Source: Clostridium sp. TW13 (GTDB taxonomy: Bacteria; Bacillota; Clostridia; Clostridiales; Clostridiaceae). Taken from it: a DNA stretch of 64,000 nt. The notes under the pieces are model-generated. The model was not told where the DNA came from. It was given only the letters and a program-made list of their open reading frames with translations, and searched no databases. The position numbers and the translations under genes are program-made. Below are positions 8,343 to 17,075 of the stretch, piece after piece (position 1 is the stretch's first letter; each line of letters starts with the position of its first letter). The stretch covers positions 4,092,001 through 4,156,000 of the forward strand of contig NZ_BROD01000001.1 in assembly GCF_024345225.1 (NCBI RefSeq), given 5' to 3'.

Positions 8343-9383
8343 ATGAAAGTATTAAGGCAAACAATTAAGTCAATTTTAGTTATGTTAATAACCTTTGTAT
8401 TAATAATTACTACCGAAATACAGACATTTTCAAGTCCCATTAGCACAAACCCAATTAACGTTGGAATAATATTATTTAGTTTAGATAATTCTATTGCAGC
8501 GCAACTTAAAAAAGAGTTTGAGAATCTTCAAAATGAATATTCAGTTAAAATTTCTATCTTTAATCCTCAAAATAATGTGAGTGTACAAGATGCAATGTTA
8601 GACTCTATGCTTAAAAATAAGATAGATTTGATTATAGCCATGCCAGTAGACACAAAAGAAAATGCTGTGAGGGGTTTTATTGAAAGAGTTAAACCTTACA
8701 ATACTGCTTTGGTAATGTTTAACATACCTCCAGATGTGGTGAAAAAAGTATTAAAAGATTATGACAGAGTTGCTTTTGCAATACCTGCTTCTGATAAAAC
8801 AGGTGAGATGCAAGGTGAAATTGTTAGAGATTTTTGGAACAATAAAAGTATTATAGACAAAAATGGTGATAATATTTTACAATATATCCTTGTGAGAGGA
8901 CCTAAGGAGGATGTAATAGCAGATAAAAGAACTCAAGGGGTTACTTCAACACTTAATAGTTCGGGTATAAAAATAGAATTACTTCAATCATTTACTACAG
9001 ATTGGACTGAAGAATTAGCTAAAAGTTATATTGAAAACATATTTCTAACATATGGAGACAAAATGGAGGCAATAATTGCTAATGATGATGATCTGGCAGC
9101 AGGGGCTGTCAAAGCGCTTCAGAAATATGGATATAACACAGGAGATAAATCAAAATATATACCTGTTTTTGGACTTAGCGGAACTTATGAAGCCATAAAT
9201 TTAATTAATAAAGGACTTATGTCTGGAACTATTATTGTAGATTTAAAAAAAGTAGCACATGATTTATATGCTATCGGAAATAACTTAATTAATAATGTAA
9301 ATCCTACAGAAAACACAAATTTAAAACCTGAAGGTAGTGTAATTATTATTGGTACAAATCCAAGGAAATATATTAAAGGTTAA
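8343..9383 (+). CDS. Periplasmic-binding-protein-like sugar-binding protein
   Basis: A 346-residue type 1 periplasmic binding fold (Peripla_BP_4, like ribose or galactose binding proteins). It has an N-terminal signal peptide (about residues 8-29) with no lipobox Cys, then the first lobe (INVGIILFSLDN), an AMPVDTKENA region, and the hinge-side motif AIIANDDDLAAGAVKALQKYG typical of MglB and RbsB relatives. Upstream GTG codons overlap the GAGGGGG site, so ATG 8343 is the start. No permease or ATPase is next to it and no lipid anchor is visible. It may therefore feed a chemoreceptor or sensor, or a transporter encoded elsewhere. Confidence 0.75.
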   Translation: MKVLRQTIKSILVMLITFVLIITTEIQTFSSPISTNPINVGIILFSLDNSIAAQLKKEFENLQNEYSVKISIFNPQNNVSVQDAMLDSMLKNKIDLIIAMPVDTKENAVRGFIERVKPYNTALVMFNIPPDVVKKVLKDYDRVAFAIPASDKTGEMQGEIVRDFWNNKSIIDKNGDNILQYILVRGPKEDVIADKRTQGVTSTLNSSGIKIELLQSFTTDWTEELAKSYIENIFLTYGDKMEAIIANDDDLAAGAVKALQKYGYNTGDKSKYIPVFGLSGTYEAINLINKGLMSGTIIVDLKKVAHDLYAIGNNLINNVNPTENTNLKPEGSVIIIGTNPRKYIKG

Positions 9384-9406
9384 ATAGAAAACAGTAAAGA
9401 CAAGTA

Positions 9407-9434
9407 ACACCCCACTGTGAATAGTGGGGGTATT
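9407..9434. terminator. Terminator between convergent genes
   Basis: ACACCCCACT (9407-9416) pairs with AGTGGGGGT (9423-9431). It sits between convergent genes, so it may serve both strands. Confidence 0.7.
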
Positions 9435-9448
9435 ATAAATTACAAATA

Positions 9449-10087
9449 CTATTTTTTTTCATGAAGTATTTCACACAATAAATTCATACTGAAGTTTATA
9501 AACTCATCCTCTTTAAGTGAAAAATGATCTGTGAATGTTTTACCTGATATAGAAAACATATGAAAGAATCCTGTTATCATAAATTCTGCAGAAAAGGTTA
9601 ACTTCATTGTGTCAAAATCTGTTCGTATACTTCCGTCAGCCTTTCCTTCATCAATTACTTTTGCAATTTCTTGAGCCAACTCCCCACTAACTTTATTAAA
9701 TTCAATGCGTTTAGTTGAATTCTCTGTTGTAGGCTTAATATATCCAATATAATTCATTAAATTTAATGTATTAGGAGATTCTTTATAAAATTGAAAATAA
9801 GCATTTGTTAAAAGTTTAAGCTTTTCGTATCCATTATTTCCGTTTAAAACCCCATTCTTAAGGGTATATAAAAGTCTTTGAAATCCTCTAATTATAACGG
9901 TGAACAATAAATCTTCTTTATCAGTAAAATATTGATATATAGTCTTTCTAGTAAATTGAGCCTCCTTAGCGATTGCTTCCATTGAAGCTTCATTATAGCC
10001 CATTACAGTAAAGACTTTTTCTGCAGCATTTATAATATCTTTTTCTCTTGCAAGTTTTTCTTTTTCTTTTCTAGAAATTGTACACAT
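9449..10087 (-). CDS. TetR-family transcriptional regulator
   Basis: A 212-residue repressor with an N-terminal TetR helix-turn-helix (IINAAEKVFTVMGYNEASMEAIAKEAQFTRKTIYQYFTDKEDLL shape, about residues 15-62) and an all-helical ligand domain. A TTG 24 bases upstream overlaps the AGGAGGG site, so the start is ATG 10087 (MCTISRKEKE). The gene is divergent from a flavodoxin-like oxidoreductase plus a PEBP-family gene. Two nested palindromes lie in the shared intergenic region and are the probable operators. It likely represses the divergent pair and itself. The inducer is unknown. Confidence 0.85.
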   Translation of the reverse strand: MCTISRKEKEKLAREKDIINAAEKVFTVMGYNEASMEAIAKEAQFTRKTIYQYFTDKEDLLFTVIIRGFQRLLYTLKNGVLNGNNGYEKLKLLTNAYFQFYKESPNTLNLMNYIGYIKPTTENSTKRIEFNKVSGELAQEIAKVIDEGKADGSIRTDFDTMKLTFSAEFMITGFFHMFSISGKTFTDHFSLKEDEFINFSMNLLCEILHEKK

Positions 10088-10116
10088 AAATTTTTTCCCT
10101 CCTATTGACAAACGAG

Positions 10117-10173
10117 ATATACAAGCTGTATAGTAAGGTTACATAATGTAACTTTAAATTACGGCTTGTATAT
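10117..10173. promoter_or_regulatory. Nested TetR operator candidates
   Basis: The perfect 15-bp palindrome GTTACATAATGTAAC (10138-10152) lies inside a wider inverted repeat, ATATACAAGC (10117-10126) and GCTTGTATAT (10164-10173). Both lie between the divergent starts of the TetR gene and the flavodoxin-like gene. Confidence 0.7.
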
Positions 10174-10239
10174 TCAAAGTATATTATATTATCTATAATC
10201 TGTAAAGGAATTGAAATATTAATGGGAGATGTGGAAAGT

Positions 10240-10962
10240 ATGAAAAAAGATATCAAAATTGTTGCAGTTATAAGTAGTCCAAATTTTAATGGCAATACTG
10301 CCTCACTAGTTAGAGAAGCGCTTAATGGTGCTAAGAAGGAAGGGGCATCTGTAACAGAAATATTTCTTGCAAATTACAATCTTGAATTTTGCAAAGGATG
10401 TTTAATGTGTAATGCAAAAGGAAAATGTCCTATTTCTGATGGTTTTGAAGAAATTAGAAAACTTATTTATGAAGCAGATGGAATTATATTGGGGTCTCCA
10501 ACTTATGCTTTAGAATATAATGCACAAATGAAATGTTTTTTTGAACGTTTGGGGACTTACACCTTATATAGTTCTTTACTTGGAGGAAAGTATGTTGTTG
10601 GAATATCTACATCTTACAATAAAAATGGAGCAAGAAAAGTAGCAAAGAAACTTACTGGCGTATTCAAATTTGGGATATTTAAAAGAAGTTATATTTCTGG
10701 AACTTTAGGTGTTCATACTATGATTAACGGCGTTGAGAAGAAGATTTGTGAAAACACTGATGCTTTAAATAAAGCCAATAAACTTGGAAGAAAAGTTACA
10801 CAAGATATAAAATATAATAATAGATATCCTTTCCAAAATGTAATTATGAGATTGGTGACTGCAATATATTTAAAACCTATTTTCAAAAAGTTTATTTTAG
10901 AAAATAAAGAAGGAAAAGAACGTGCATCCTATAGTAGTCTTCATGAGAGAGGATTAATTTAA
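10240..10962 (+). CDS. Flavodoxin-family NAD(P)H-dependent oxidoreductase with Cys motif
   Basis: A 240-residue flavodoxin-like FMN protein. SSPNFNGNTASLVREAL forms the phosphate-binding loop, followed by a CKGCLMCNAKGKCP segment as in iron-sulfur flavoproteins and NADPH-dependent FMN reductases, then the GIILGSPTYALEYNAQMKCFFER flavin site. An in-frame ATG at 10222 is possible. ATG 10240 is preferred by alignment to the family start and a GGGAG site. It is divergent from TetR and 13 bp before a PEBP-family gene, likely co-transcribed. It probably reduces quinones or xenobiotics under TetR control. Confidence 0.8.
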   Translation: MKKDIKIVAVISSPNFNGNTASLVREALNGAKKEGASVTEIFLANYNLEFCKGCLMCNAKGKCPISDGFEEIRKLIYEADGIILGSPTYALEYNAQMKCFFERLGTYTLYSSLLGGKYVVGISTSYNKNGARKVAKKLTGVFKFGIFKRSYISGTLGVHTMINGVEKKICENTDALNKANKLGRKVTQDIKYNNRYPFQNVIMRLVTAIYLKPIFKKFILENKEGKERASYSSLHERGLI

Positions 10963-10975
10963 TGGTGGTTATGAG

Positions 10976-11545
10976 ATGATGAGATTATTTATTAAAGGGT
11001 TTTGTGCTTTAGTAGTACTAATAATTGCTTTTGTTTTTTATAAGCGAATGAATACTTGTGATTATGTTAAACCTGAGGTAAATCTGAATGTAACTAGTAG
11101 AGCTTTTGAAGATGGAGGTAGGATTCCAAAGAAATATACTGGTATGGGGGATGACGTGTCTCCACCTATTAAACTTGAACAAATTGATAAAAAGGCAAAA
11201 ACAATTGCTATCATTATGGATGATTTAGACCATCCATTAGGTACTTACAACCATTGGGTAATTTGGAATATACCAGCTAGCTTTAGTGATATTCCAGAAG
11301 GTATATCCAAAGAAAAAGTTGTAAGATCTTTAGGAGAGGCAGTTCAAGGTAAGAGTGAGTATGGTAGCAAACATTACTATAGAGGCCCCAAACCTCCATC
11401 TGGTACACACAAATATATATTTAAAGTATATGTTTTAGACATTGCTTTGGACCTGAATGAAAATTGGGGCAAAGCGGTGTTACAGAGGAAAATGGAAGGG
11501 TATATTTTGCAGTATGGAACATTGACTGGTTATTTTGGAGTCTAG
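10976..11545 (+). CDS. YbhB/YbcL-type PEBP (Raf kinase inhibitor-like) protein
   Basis: A 189-residue protein with an N-terminal hydrophobic segment (residues 3-22, signal anchor or signal peptide) and a phosphatidylethanolamine-binding-protein fold. The family hallmarks are RIPKKYTGMGDDVSPP, the MDDLDHPLGTYNHWVIWNIP motif and the HYYRGPKPPSGTHKYIFKVYVLD ligand pocket. It starts 13 bp after the flavoprotein gene and probably shares its TetR-controlled transcript. The biochemical role of bacterial YbhB proteins is unclear. A terminator follows. Confidence 0.85.
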   Translation: MMRLFIKGFCALVVLIIAFVFYKRMNTCDYVKPEVNLNVTSRAFEDGGRIPKKYTGMGDDVSPPIKLEQIDKKAKTIAIIMDDLDHPLGTYNHWVIWNIPASFSDIPEGISKEKVVRSLGEAVQGKSEYGSKHYYRGPKPPSGTHKYIFKVYVLDIALDLNENWGKAVLQRKMEGYILQYGTLTGYFGV

Positions 11546-11604
11546 GTAATAAAGTCTACGTTATAATTGTTATGCAGAACTGTACTATAAATAAATTAGG
11601 GTTA

Positions 11605-11645
11605 TAGCCTTATGCATTCATATAACATGCCTAAGGCTGTTTTTG
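11605..11645 (+). terminator. Rho-independent terminator
   Basis: AGCCTTATGCAT (11605-11616) pairs with ATGCCTAAGGCT (11627-11638), followed by GTTTTTG. The remaining sequence to 11847 holds no gene I can support. Confidence 0.75.
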
Positions 11646-11847
11646 TACCATAAGTAATGATAAATTTACAAAACATGATACAATAAAATAGGAAAATAAC
11701 TTTAAATTGTTAGATAAATAGTAATTTCAAATAAATAATATAATGGATACTACAGATTAGTTATTTAATTTTCATTGCATCAAAATACACCCAATGCAAT
11801 GATTGTTCCCTGAATTCTTGATATATTTGTAAAGAGGAGGCGAGGTT

Positions 11848-13035
11848 ATGGATTGGCAGAAGAGCATGAATCAAGCACTTGATTATATTGAAAATAATTT
11901 ATCTTGTGATATTGATTATTATGTAGCAGCAAAGATCATGAACTGTTCAGAGTGGGAATTTCGCAGAATTTTTTCTTTCTTAGCTCAAATTCCATTATCT
12001 GAATATGTTCGCTGTAGGAGATTAGCTATGGCTGCAATAGATATTAAAAAGGGCGAAAAAATAATTGATGTTGCTATACGCTATGGATATGAATCTCAAG
12101 CAGCTTTTTCAAGAGCATTCAGTCGATTTCATGGAATAGCGCCATCTTTGGCTCGAGACAAGGGGAGCGCTGTAAAAACATTTCCACGCCTGACCTTTAA
12201 ACTTATATTGATGGAGGGAAGCGGTATGAAAAAGAATCCTAATCACAGAACTAACATTATAGGTGCTGGTGAAGTTGGTTATGCTATTTCAGTTGATATG
12301 AACAAGGACAAAATTCATGAAACTAACAGTTCTTTTTGGGACACTAAAGGAAATGAGGTTATAGGTACAACGGCACTTCCTAACTATGGAGCATTTGTTT
12401 CAGAGGAAAAATGTCATCTTTTTGGTGATGTATCGGGGAAAAAGTTGTTGGAAATATGTTGCGGAACCGGGCATTCTCTAAAATATCATGCAGACCGCAA
12501 GGCTTCTGAATTATGGGGGATAGATATTTCTGAAAAGCAAATAGAAAAATCTAGGGAGTATTTATTATTGCATGGTTTTTCTGCAAAATTGATTTGCGCA
12601 CCAATGGAAGAGGATTGTGGAATACCTGTAGATTATTTTGATTATGTTTATTCTGTTTATGGTGTAGGTTGGACTACTGATCTTGAAGGTACTTTTAGCA
12701 GGATTGCTTCTTATCTAAAAAAACATGGTGTATTTATTTTCAGTTGGTCTCACCCAATACATAAATGCGTTGCCATAGAAAATGATTTGCTTTCTTTTAA
12801 AAAAAGTTATTTTGATGAATCTTGGTATTCTGTACCTCTTGAAGGTGGGGCAATATCTTTATCTGATCGTAAATTATCAACTTATATTAATGCATTAACA
12901 AAAGCAGGATTTATCATTGATGAAATGATTGAAGAATCTGATGATGATATTATTCAATTATATAAGGATAGCGACTTTGCTAAAAAAGCCAAAATGCTTC
13001 CTGTAACATTTGTAATCAAAGCAAGAAAATTATAG
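11848..13035 (+). CDS. AraC-type HTH fused to SAM methyltransferase (second paralogue)
   Basis: A 395-residue fusion with the same plan as the one at 6101. Residues 1-105 are an AraC domain (AAFSRAFSRFHGIAPSLARDKG), followed by the same type of linker (TFPRLTFKLILMEGSGM). The C-terminal methyltransferase has LLEICCGTGHSLKYHAD as motif I, GIDISEKQIEKSREYL as motif II and VYSVYGVGWTTDLEG. The two linkers align although the catalytic domains differ, so enzyme domains have been exchanged behind a common regulator module. GAGGCGAG precedes ATG 11848. The substrate is unknown. Confidence 0.85.
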   Translation: MDWQKSMNQALDYIENNLSCDIDYYVAAKIMNCSEWEFRRIFSFLAQIPLSEYVRCRRLAMAAIDIKKGEKIIDVAIRYGYESQAAFSRAFSRFHGIAPSLARDKGSAVKTFPRLTFKLILMEGSGMKKNPNHRTNIIGAGEVGYAISVDMNKDKIHETNSSFWDTKGNEVIGTTALPNYGAFVSEEKCHLFGDVSGKKLLEICCGTGHSLKYHADRKASELWGIDISEKQIEKSREYLLLHGFSAKLICAPMEEDCGIPVDYFDYVYSVYGVGWTTDLEGTFSRIASYLKKHGVFIFSWSHPIHKCVAIENDLLSFKKSYFDESWYSVPLEGGAISLSDRKLSTYINALTKAGFIIDEMIEESDDDIIQLYKDSDFAKKAKMLPVTFVIKARKL

Positions 13036-13086
13036 TGGTTAATATCTGAGATACTATTTTTTTGATATTTTATTAATAACTAACCT

Positions 13087-13239
13087 ATGAATATTAGTAG
13101 TATTAGTAAAAATAATTCTGCTAATATAGCACTTACTAGTGGTAAAACTTATTATTATAAGGTGAGATTATACAAAATTGTTGATGGCATTAAAGTTTAT
13201 AGTGGATATATTACTAAAATAGTATCTGCTAAGATTTAA
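13087..13239 (+). pseudogene. Remnant of a fibronectin/Ig-like repeat protein
   Basis: A 50-codon open frame whose second half (LTSGKTYYYKVRLYKIVDG, then KVYSGYITKIVSAKI) matches the end of the FN3-like repeats found in clostridial secreted proteins. There is no ribosome binding site and no signal peptide. It is best read as the last piece of a lost surface protein. A strong terminator follows, probably the original one. Confidence 0.6.
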
Positions 13240-13273
13240 CTAGAATTAAAATAGTATTAAGAAGTTGTATAAG

Positions 13274-13310
13274 TAGTAACCTCACGTTAAAGTAGAGGTT
13301 ACTATTTTTT
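13274..13310 (+). terminator. Rho-independent terminator
   Basis: TAGTAACCTC (13274-13283) pairs with GAGGTTACTA (13295-13304), followed by six T. Confidence 0.85.
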
Positions 13311-13363
13311 ATTATTTATTTATAATTAATAATATAGATTTTAATATTGAGGTAATAAAGATA

Positions 13364-14287
13364 ATGAAAATAGAGCGATTACTTGGAATAGTTGTATACC
13401 TGCTAAACCGTGAGCTTGTAAATACCAATACATTAGCAGAAAAGTTTGAAGTTTCAACCCGAACAATACAGCGAGATATTGAAACACTAAACTTAGCTGG
13501 AATACCCATTATATCTATACAGGGGACAAATGGAGGCTATGGTATTATAGATAGCTTTAAGCTTGATAAGCAGATAGCTAGTGTAGAAGATTATCAATTC
13601 ATTATTACTGCACTAACTGGAATGAATTCTGCGTATAACAATAGAAAAATTGAAGCTACTTTGGAGAAGTTACTGAATGTTTCTAAAGAAGAACAGTCTG
13701 TTAAAGGTAAAGTTAGGCTTGATTTTAGTGCTTCACGTGAAGGCAATAACATAGATGAGTATTTAAAGGTAATTGAGGATGCCATTGATAAGGAGAATGT
13801 TATAGAATTTGAATATACAAATTCCTATGGTACCAAAACATTGCGGGAACTAGAACCAATTGGGGTAGTATATAAGTGGTATGCTTGGTATTTACTTGGA
13901 TATTGCTGTGATAAGAAGGATTATAGGCTGTTCAAAGTTTTACGAATGAGAGATTTGAAAAAACTAAATAAACCTTTTTCAATGAAGCATGAAAGCTTTG
14001 ATGATTTACTAGCTAAGCAGGAACAGCAAGATAGTAGAAAATATATAGATGTAAAGTTACTGTGTAAGGAAGAGCTACGAATTTCAATTGAGGAGTATTT
14101 CCCTAATGCCACTATAACAGCAAAGGGAGATGGAGATCTTATGATAGAATTTCATGTACCAAATAATGAAATTGGCTGGAAGGGGTTAATTTTTACATAC
14201 GGTAATAACATCAAAATAATAGAGCCAGAAGAACTAATAGAAGAAGTCAGGATGAAGGCAGAAGAAATTATTAATATATACAAATAA
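13364..14287 (+). CDS. HTH/WYL-domain transcriptional regulator
   Basis: A 307-residue regulator. Its N-terminal DeoR-like winged helix (residues 1-60, TLAEKFEVSTRTIQRDIETLNLAGIPI) is followed by a WYL domain (about 135-210, with YKWYAWYLLGYC) and a WYL C-terminal extension. WYL proteins sense ligands, often nucleic-acid derived or metabolic, and regulate defence or stress genes. No obvious target sits beside it apart from the nucleotidyltransferase gene 150 bp downstream on the same strand. It starts after GAGG. Confidence 0.85.
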   Translation: MKIERLLGIVVYLLNRELVNTNTLAEKFEVSTRTIQRDIETLNLAGIPIISIQGTNGGYGIIDSFKLDKQIASVEDYQFIITALTGMNSAYNNRKIEATLEKLLNVSKEEQSVKGKVRLDFSASREGNNIDEYLKVIEDAIDKENVIEFEYTNSYGTKTLRELEPIGVVYKWYAWYLLGYCCDKKDYRLFKVLRMRDLKKLNKPFSMKHESFDDLLAKQEQQDSRKYIDVKLLCKEELRISIEEYFPNATITAKGDGDLMIEFHVPNNEIGWKGLIFTYGNNIKIIEPEELIEEVRMKAEEIINIYK

Positions 14288-14440
14288 TATGTGTCATACA
14301 GTTATCATATATCCTCTTCTATAATTTCAGCAATTTTTGTGTAAAAAACAAAACAGAAGTAATTATTACCTTTTTCAATAAATATGGAAGTATTAAAATG
14401 AAATTATAACATATTGGTAAATTGATTAGGGGGATAAGCT

Positions 14441-15520
14441 ATGGAAGTGGATGTAAAAAGGAAGTTAGAAGAAAGAAATAGCAGAATAATTAATGCTGTA
14501 ATTAAGAAATCAGAAAGTGTCTGTCCAGGAGCTATTGCTTTAATAGGGGTTGCAGGCTCATTTTATTCAGGTGATATATATGAAAAATCAGATTTAGATT
14601 TATGCATTGTTATTAATGATGATAGTGCTTGGAAAATAGCATCATGCTTTATTTTAGAGGATGTTGGCTTTGATATATACTGCACTCCTTGGAGTAGGTT
14701 AGAAGAAATGTCAGAATACAATAACCCGTTTGTAACAAAGTTGCTTGAATTAGATATTGTTTATTGTAGCGAGAACAAGTACTTGCAAAAATATATGGAA
14801 TTAAGATCAAAGGTTATAAATAAATTAAACCAAGTATATTCAATGGAAGATAATGATAAGGCTGAAAAATTTGTAAATGAAGCAAGTATAGAATACGCTA
14901 ATATTATGTTGAGCAATATTTATGGAGAATGTAGATATGCAGCAGCAAAAATAATTCAATACGTTGAGTTCGCAATTTATATGTATAATAAATCATATGT
15001 GAAAAGAGGAATTAAGAGAATTCCAGAAGAAATTCGTGTAATGGAATATCTTCCAATAGGATTTGAGGAGTTATATTGGAATTTAATAAAAGCAAATACG
15101 GTTAAAGAAATCAAGGAAGCAGCAACACGATTAATGAGGGTAGTAAAAGATTTTGCAAAGTTAATGAAGGAGAGAGTAGTTTCAAAAAAGGAAGTTTCAG
15201 ACGACAATATTAAGGGCTCATATGAAGAAATCCATTCTAATTGGAAGAATAAAATGTATCATGCTGCAGATAGAGATGATAGCTATTTATCATTAATGAC
15301 AGCTGCTGGTTGTCAAGGATTCTACAACGAGAAGTATGATGAATATAATATATCCATAATAGATCTGATGAAAGATATAACATCAGATAATTTAATTTTG
15401 TCAGCCAAAGCCTTTGATAATGCTATGGAAGAGTATAAGAAGAACTATGATAAAGCTGGATGTAAGATAAAATACTATAAGGATTTAGAGAAATTTGAAA
15501 AAGAGTATTTAGAAAAGTAG
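14441..15520 (+). CDS. Nucleotidyltransferase-fold protein
   Basis: A 359-residue protein with an N-terminal pol-beta-type nucleotidyltransferase domain: GVAGSFYSGDIYEKSDLDLCIVI gives the GS motif followed by D-x-D (about residues 37-55), with a third acidic candidate in GFDIYCTPW. The C-terminal two thirds is helical and could be a substrate-binding region. This resembles antibiotic nucleotidyltransferases and minimal NTases only in the core fold, so the substrate is open. GGGGG precedes the ATG. It is alone on its strand and ends at a strong hairpin. Confidence 0.75.
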   Translation: MEVDVKRKLEERNSRIINAVIKKSESVCPGAIALIGVAGSFYSGDIYEKSDLDLCIVINDDSAWKIASCFILEDVGFDIYCTPWSRLEEMSEYNNPFVTKLLELDIVYCSENKYLQKYMELRSKVINKLNQVYSMEDNDKAEKFVNEASIEYANIMLSNIYGECRYAAAKIIQYVEFAIYMYNKSYVKRGIKRIPEEIRVMEYLPIGFEELYWNLIKANTVKEIKEAATRLMRVVKDFAKLMKERVVSKKEVSDDNIKGSYEEIHSNWKNKMYHAADRDDSYLSLMTAAGCQGFYNEKYDEYNISIIDLMKDITSDNLILSAKAFDNAMEEYKKNYDKAGCKIKYYKDLEKFEKEYLEK

Positions 15521-15570
15521 AAGTTGACCAATTATTTATGAATATACAATTGATTCAATAAAAAAAGTGA

Positions 15571-15610
15571 GGACTATCTTTATAAAATTTATTAAAGATA
15601 GTCCCTTTTT
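15571..15610. terminator. Terminator between convergent genes
   Basis: GGACTATCTTTA (15571-15582) pairs with TAAAGATAGTCC (15593-15604), followed by TTTTT. The leftward gene ends just beyond it. Confidence 0.85.
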
Positions 15611-15657
15611 AATATGAGAGGTATGTTATATGGGATTAGGTATATTAATATATTTAT

Positions 15658-16233
15658 TTAGCAAAGTACTATAATTTTGTATGGGTTAGTTTGAGCCGGA
15701 ATACTCTTAGTTGTAGGGCCATAGACAACAATTAGATTTCTATTGCTAGGATACATGTTAAAAAGCTGATCGTTTGCCAATAATACAGGAGTGGATTTAG
15801 TGAGATTTAACTTTAAGTTTCCATTACTACTTATAAGTTCATCGTTAAAGTAGTCCACAGTAACATTTTCATGTTCAACCTGTTTTGCCATAACAATTGC
15901 ATTATATTGTGGTGGATAAATTAGAATGGTAGGGGCATTTGAATTGAAAAAGCCAGTTACACTGTCTCCTATTTCAATTAATTCATGATTTACAAAGTAA
16001 GTTTCTGGAGATATCACGAAATTTATAGGCCCTCCATCAATGCTTTCCAGTGACATTAATTTATAGCAACCGGCATTTTTGTCATATTGACCAGGGTAAA
16101 AGTCCTCAATTCTTTCAACTATACCACTAAAAGAAGCAAATTTTTGCGTTGTACTTCTTAAATTTGTATTTAATGAGGCATAAGAAGTGTGATTCATATA
16201 GTAAGGACAAAAAGAGCACTGGTTATTATTCAT
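15658..16233 (-). CDS. Conserved hypothetical protein with N-terminal Cys pair
   Basis: A 191-residue protein that I know only as a conserved clostridial hypothetical. It starts with a short Cys pair (QCSFCPYY), then a beta-rich domain with GCYKLMSLESIDGGPINFVISPETYFV, a DSVTGFFNSNAPTILIYPPQY segment and a near-C-terminal LIVVYGPTTKSIPAQTNPYKIIVLC. There is no signal peptide or membrane segment. The AAAGGA site is well placed. The beta-rich layout suggests a coat- or OB-like fold, but no function can be given. Confidence 0.7.
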   Translation of the reverse strand: MNNNQCSFCPYYMNHTSYASLNTNLRSTTQKFASFSGIVERIEDFYPGQYDKNAGCYKLMSLESIDGGPINFVISPETYFVNHELIEIGDSVTGFFNSNAPTILIYPPQYNAIVMAKQVEHENVTVDYFNDELISSNGNLKLNLTKSTPVLLANDQLFNMYPSNRNLIVVYGPTTKSIPAQTNPYKIIVLC

Positions 16234-16425
16234 ATAATAGACTTCCTTTAAATTGCTATTCTTATAATATTAATCCATTATAGTATATAAGAAATTATAA
16301 GAAGTGTTACTGTCATATATCTTGGTTTTATTTAACTTTACATACTTATATAAAAATGTTATAATACGTTTCCATAACATATTAGTTGTGTATTGGAATT
16401 TTTAAGAAAGGTTTGGCGATAAACT

Positions 16426-16848
16426 ATGATAGATGCAAAAGTGTTAATAGAAAAGGCATTTGAAGCTCAAAAGTTTTGTTATACTCCATACTCTAATTTC
16501 AATGTAGGTGCAGCTTTACTTTGTGCAGATGGTACAATATATCAAGGTTGCAATATAGAAAATGCAGCATTTACACCAACAAATTGTGCAGAAAGAACAG
16601 CTTTCTTTAAAGCAATTTCTGAAGGTCAGAAAGAATTTACTGCTATAGCCATAGTAGGAAACAAAGAAGGAGTCAAAGCAGGTGAAGGTGATTTTTGTGC
16701 ACCTTGTGCAGTATGCAGACAGGTTATGGCTGAATTTTGTGATTTAGAAACTTTTAATGTAATAATTGCAAAAAGTACAGAAGAATATATGGAACGAACA
16801 TTAGGAGAACTTCTTCCTTTAGCATTTACTGGGAAGGACTTAAAATAA
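16426..16848 (+). CDS. cdd: Cytidine deaminase
   Basis: A 140-residue tetrameric-type cytidine deaminase of pyrimidine salvage, converting cytidine and deoxycytidine to uridine forms. The zinc site is complete: CAERTAF supplies the first Cys and the catalytic Glu, and PCAVCRQ supplies the other two Cys. YTPYSNFNVGAAL and CNIENAAF are the substrate-binding segments. It is monocistronic here, although in many Firmicutes cdd is near era. Two hairpins follow, and the second is a perfect terminator. Confidence 0.95.
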   Translation: MIDAKVLIEKAFEAQKFCYTPYSNFNVGAALLCADGTIYQGCNIENAAFTPTNCAERTAFFKAISEGQKEFTAIAIVGNKEGVKAGEGDFCAPCAVCRQVMAEFCDLETFNVIIAKSTEEYMERTLGELLPLAFTGKDLK

Positions 16849-16912
16849 CATAAATTTAAATAAGGTTTTATATTTTAGTAGATAACTTGCTTATTACTAA
16901 AATGTAAAACTT

Positions 16913-16959
16913 AAATCAAAGGATTGGCTTGTTTTAAAGCCAATCCTTTGATTTTTCTA
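16913..16959 (+). terminator. Rho-independent terminator after cdd
   Basis: An 18-bp perfect stem, 16913-16930 with 16937-16954 (core GGATTGGCTT/AAGCCAATCC), precedes a short T run. Confidence 0.85.
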
Positions 16960-17075
16960 AGAATCCTTTCATAAGTCAATTAAAAGATTTGAAAAATATA
17001 TATCGTGGATTAATTGGAAAAATATTATTTGGGAGGTATAATTTAAGTAATATGCTATTATAGGGGGAATGATTT

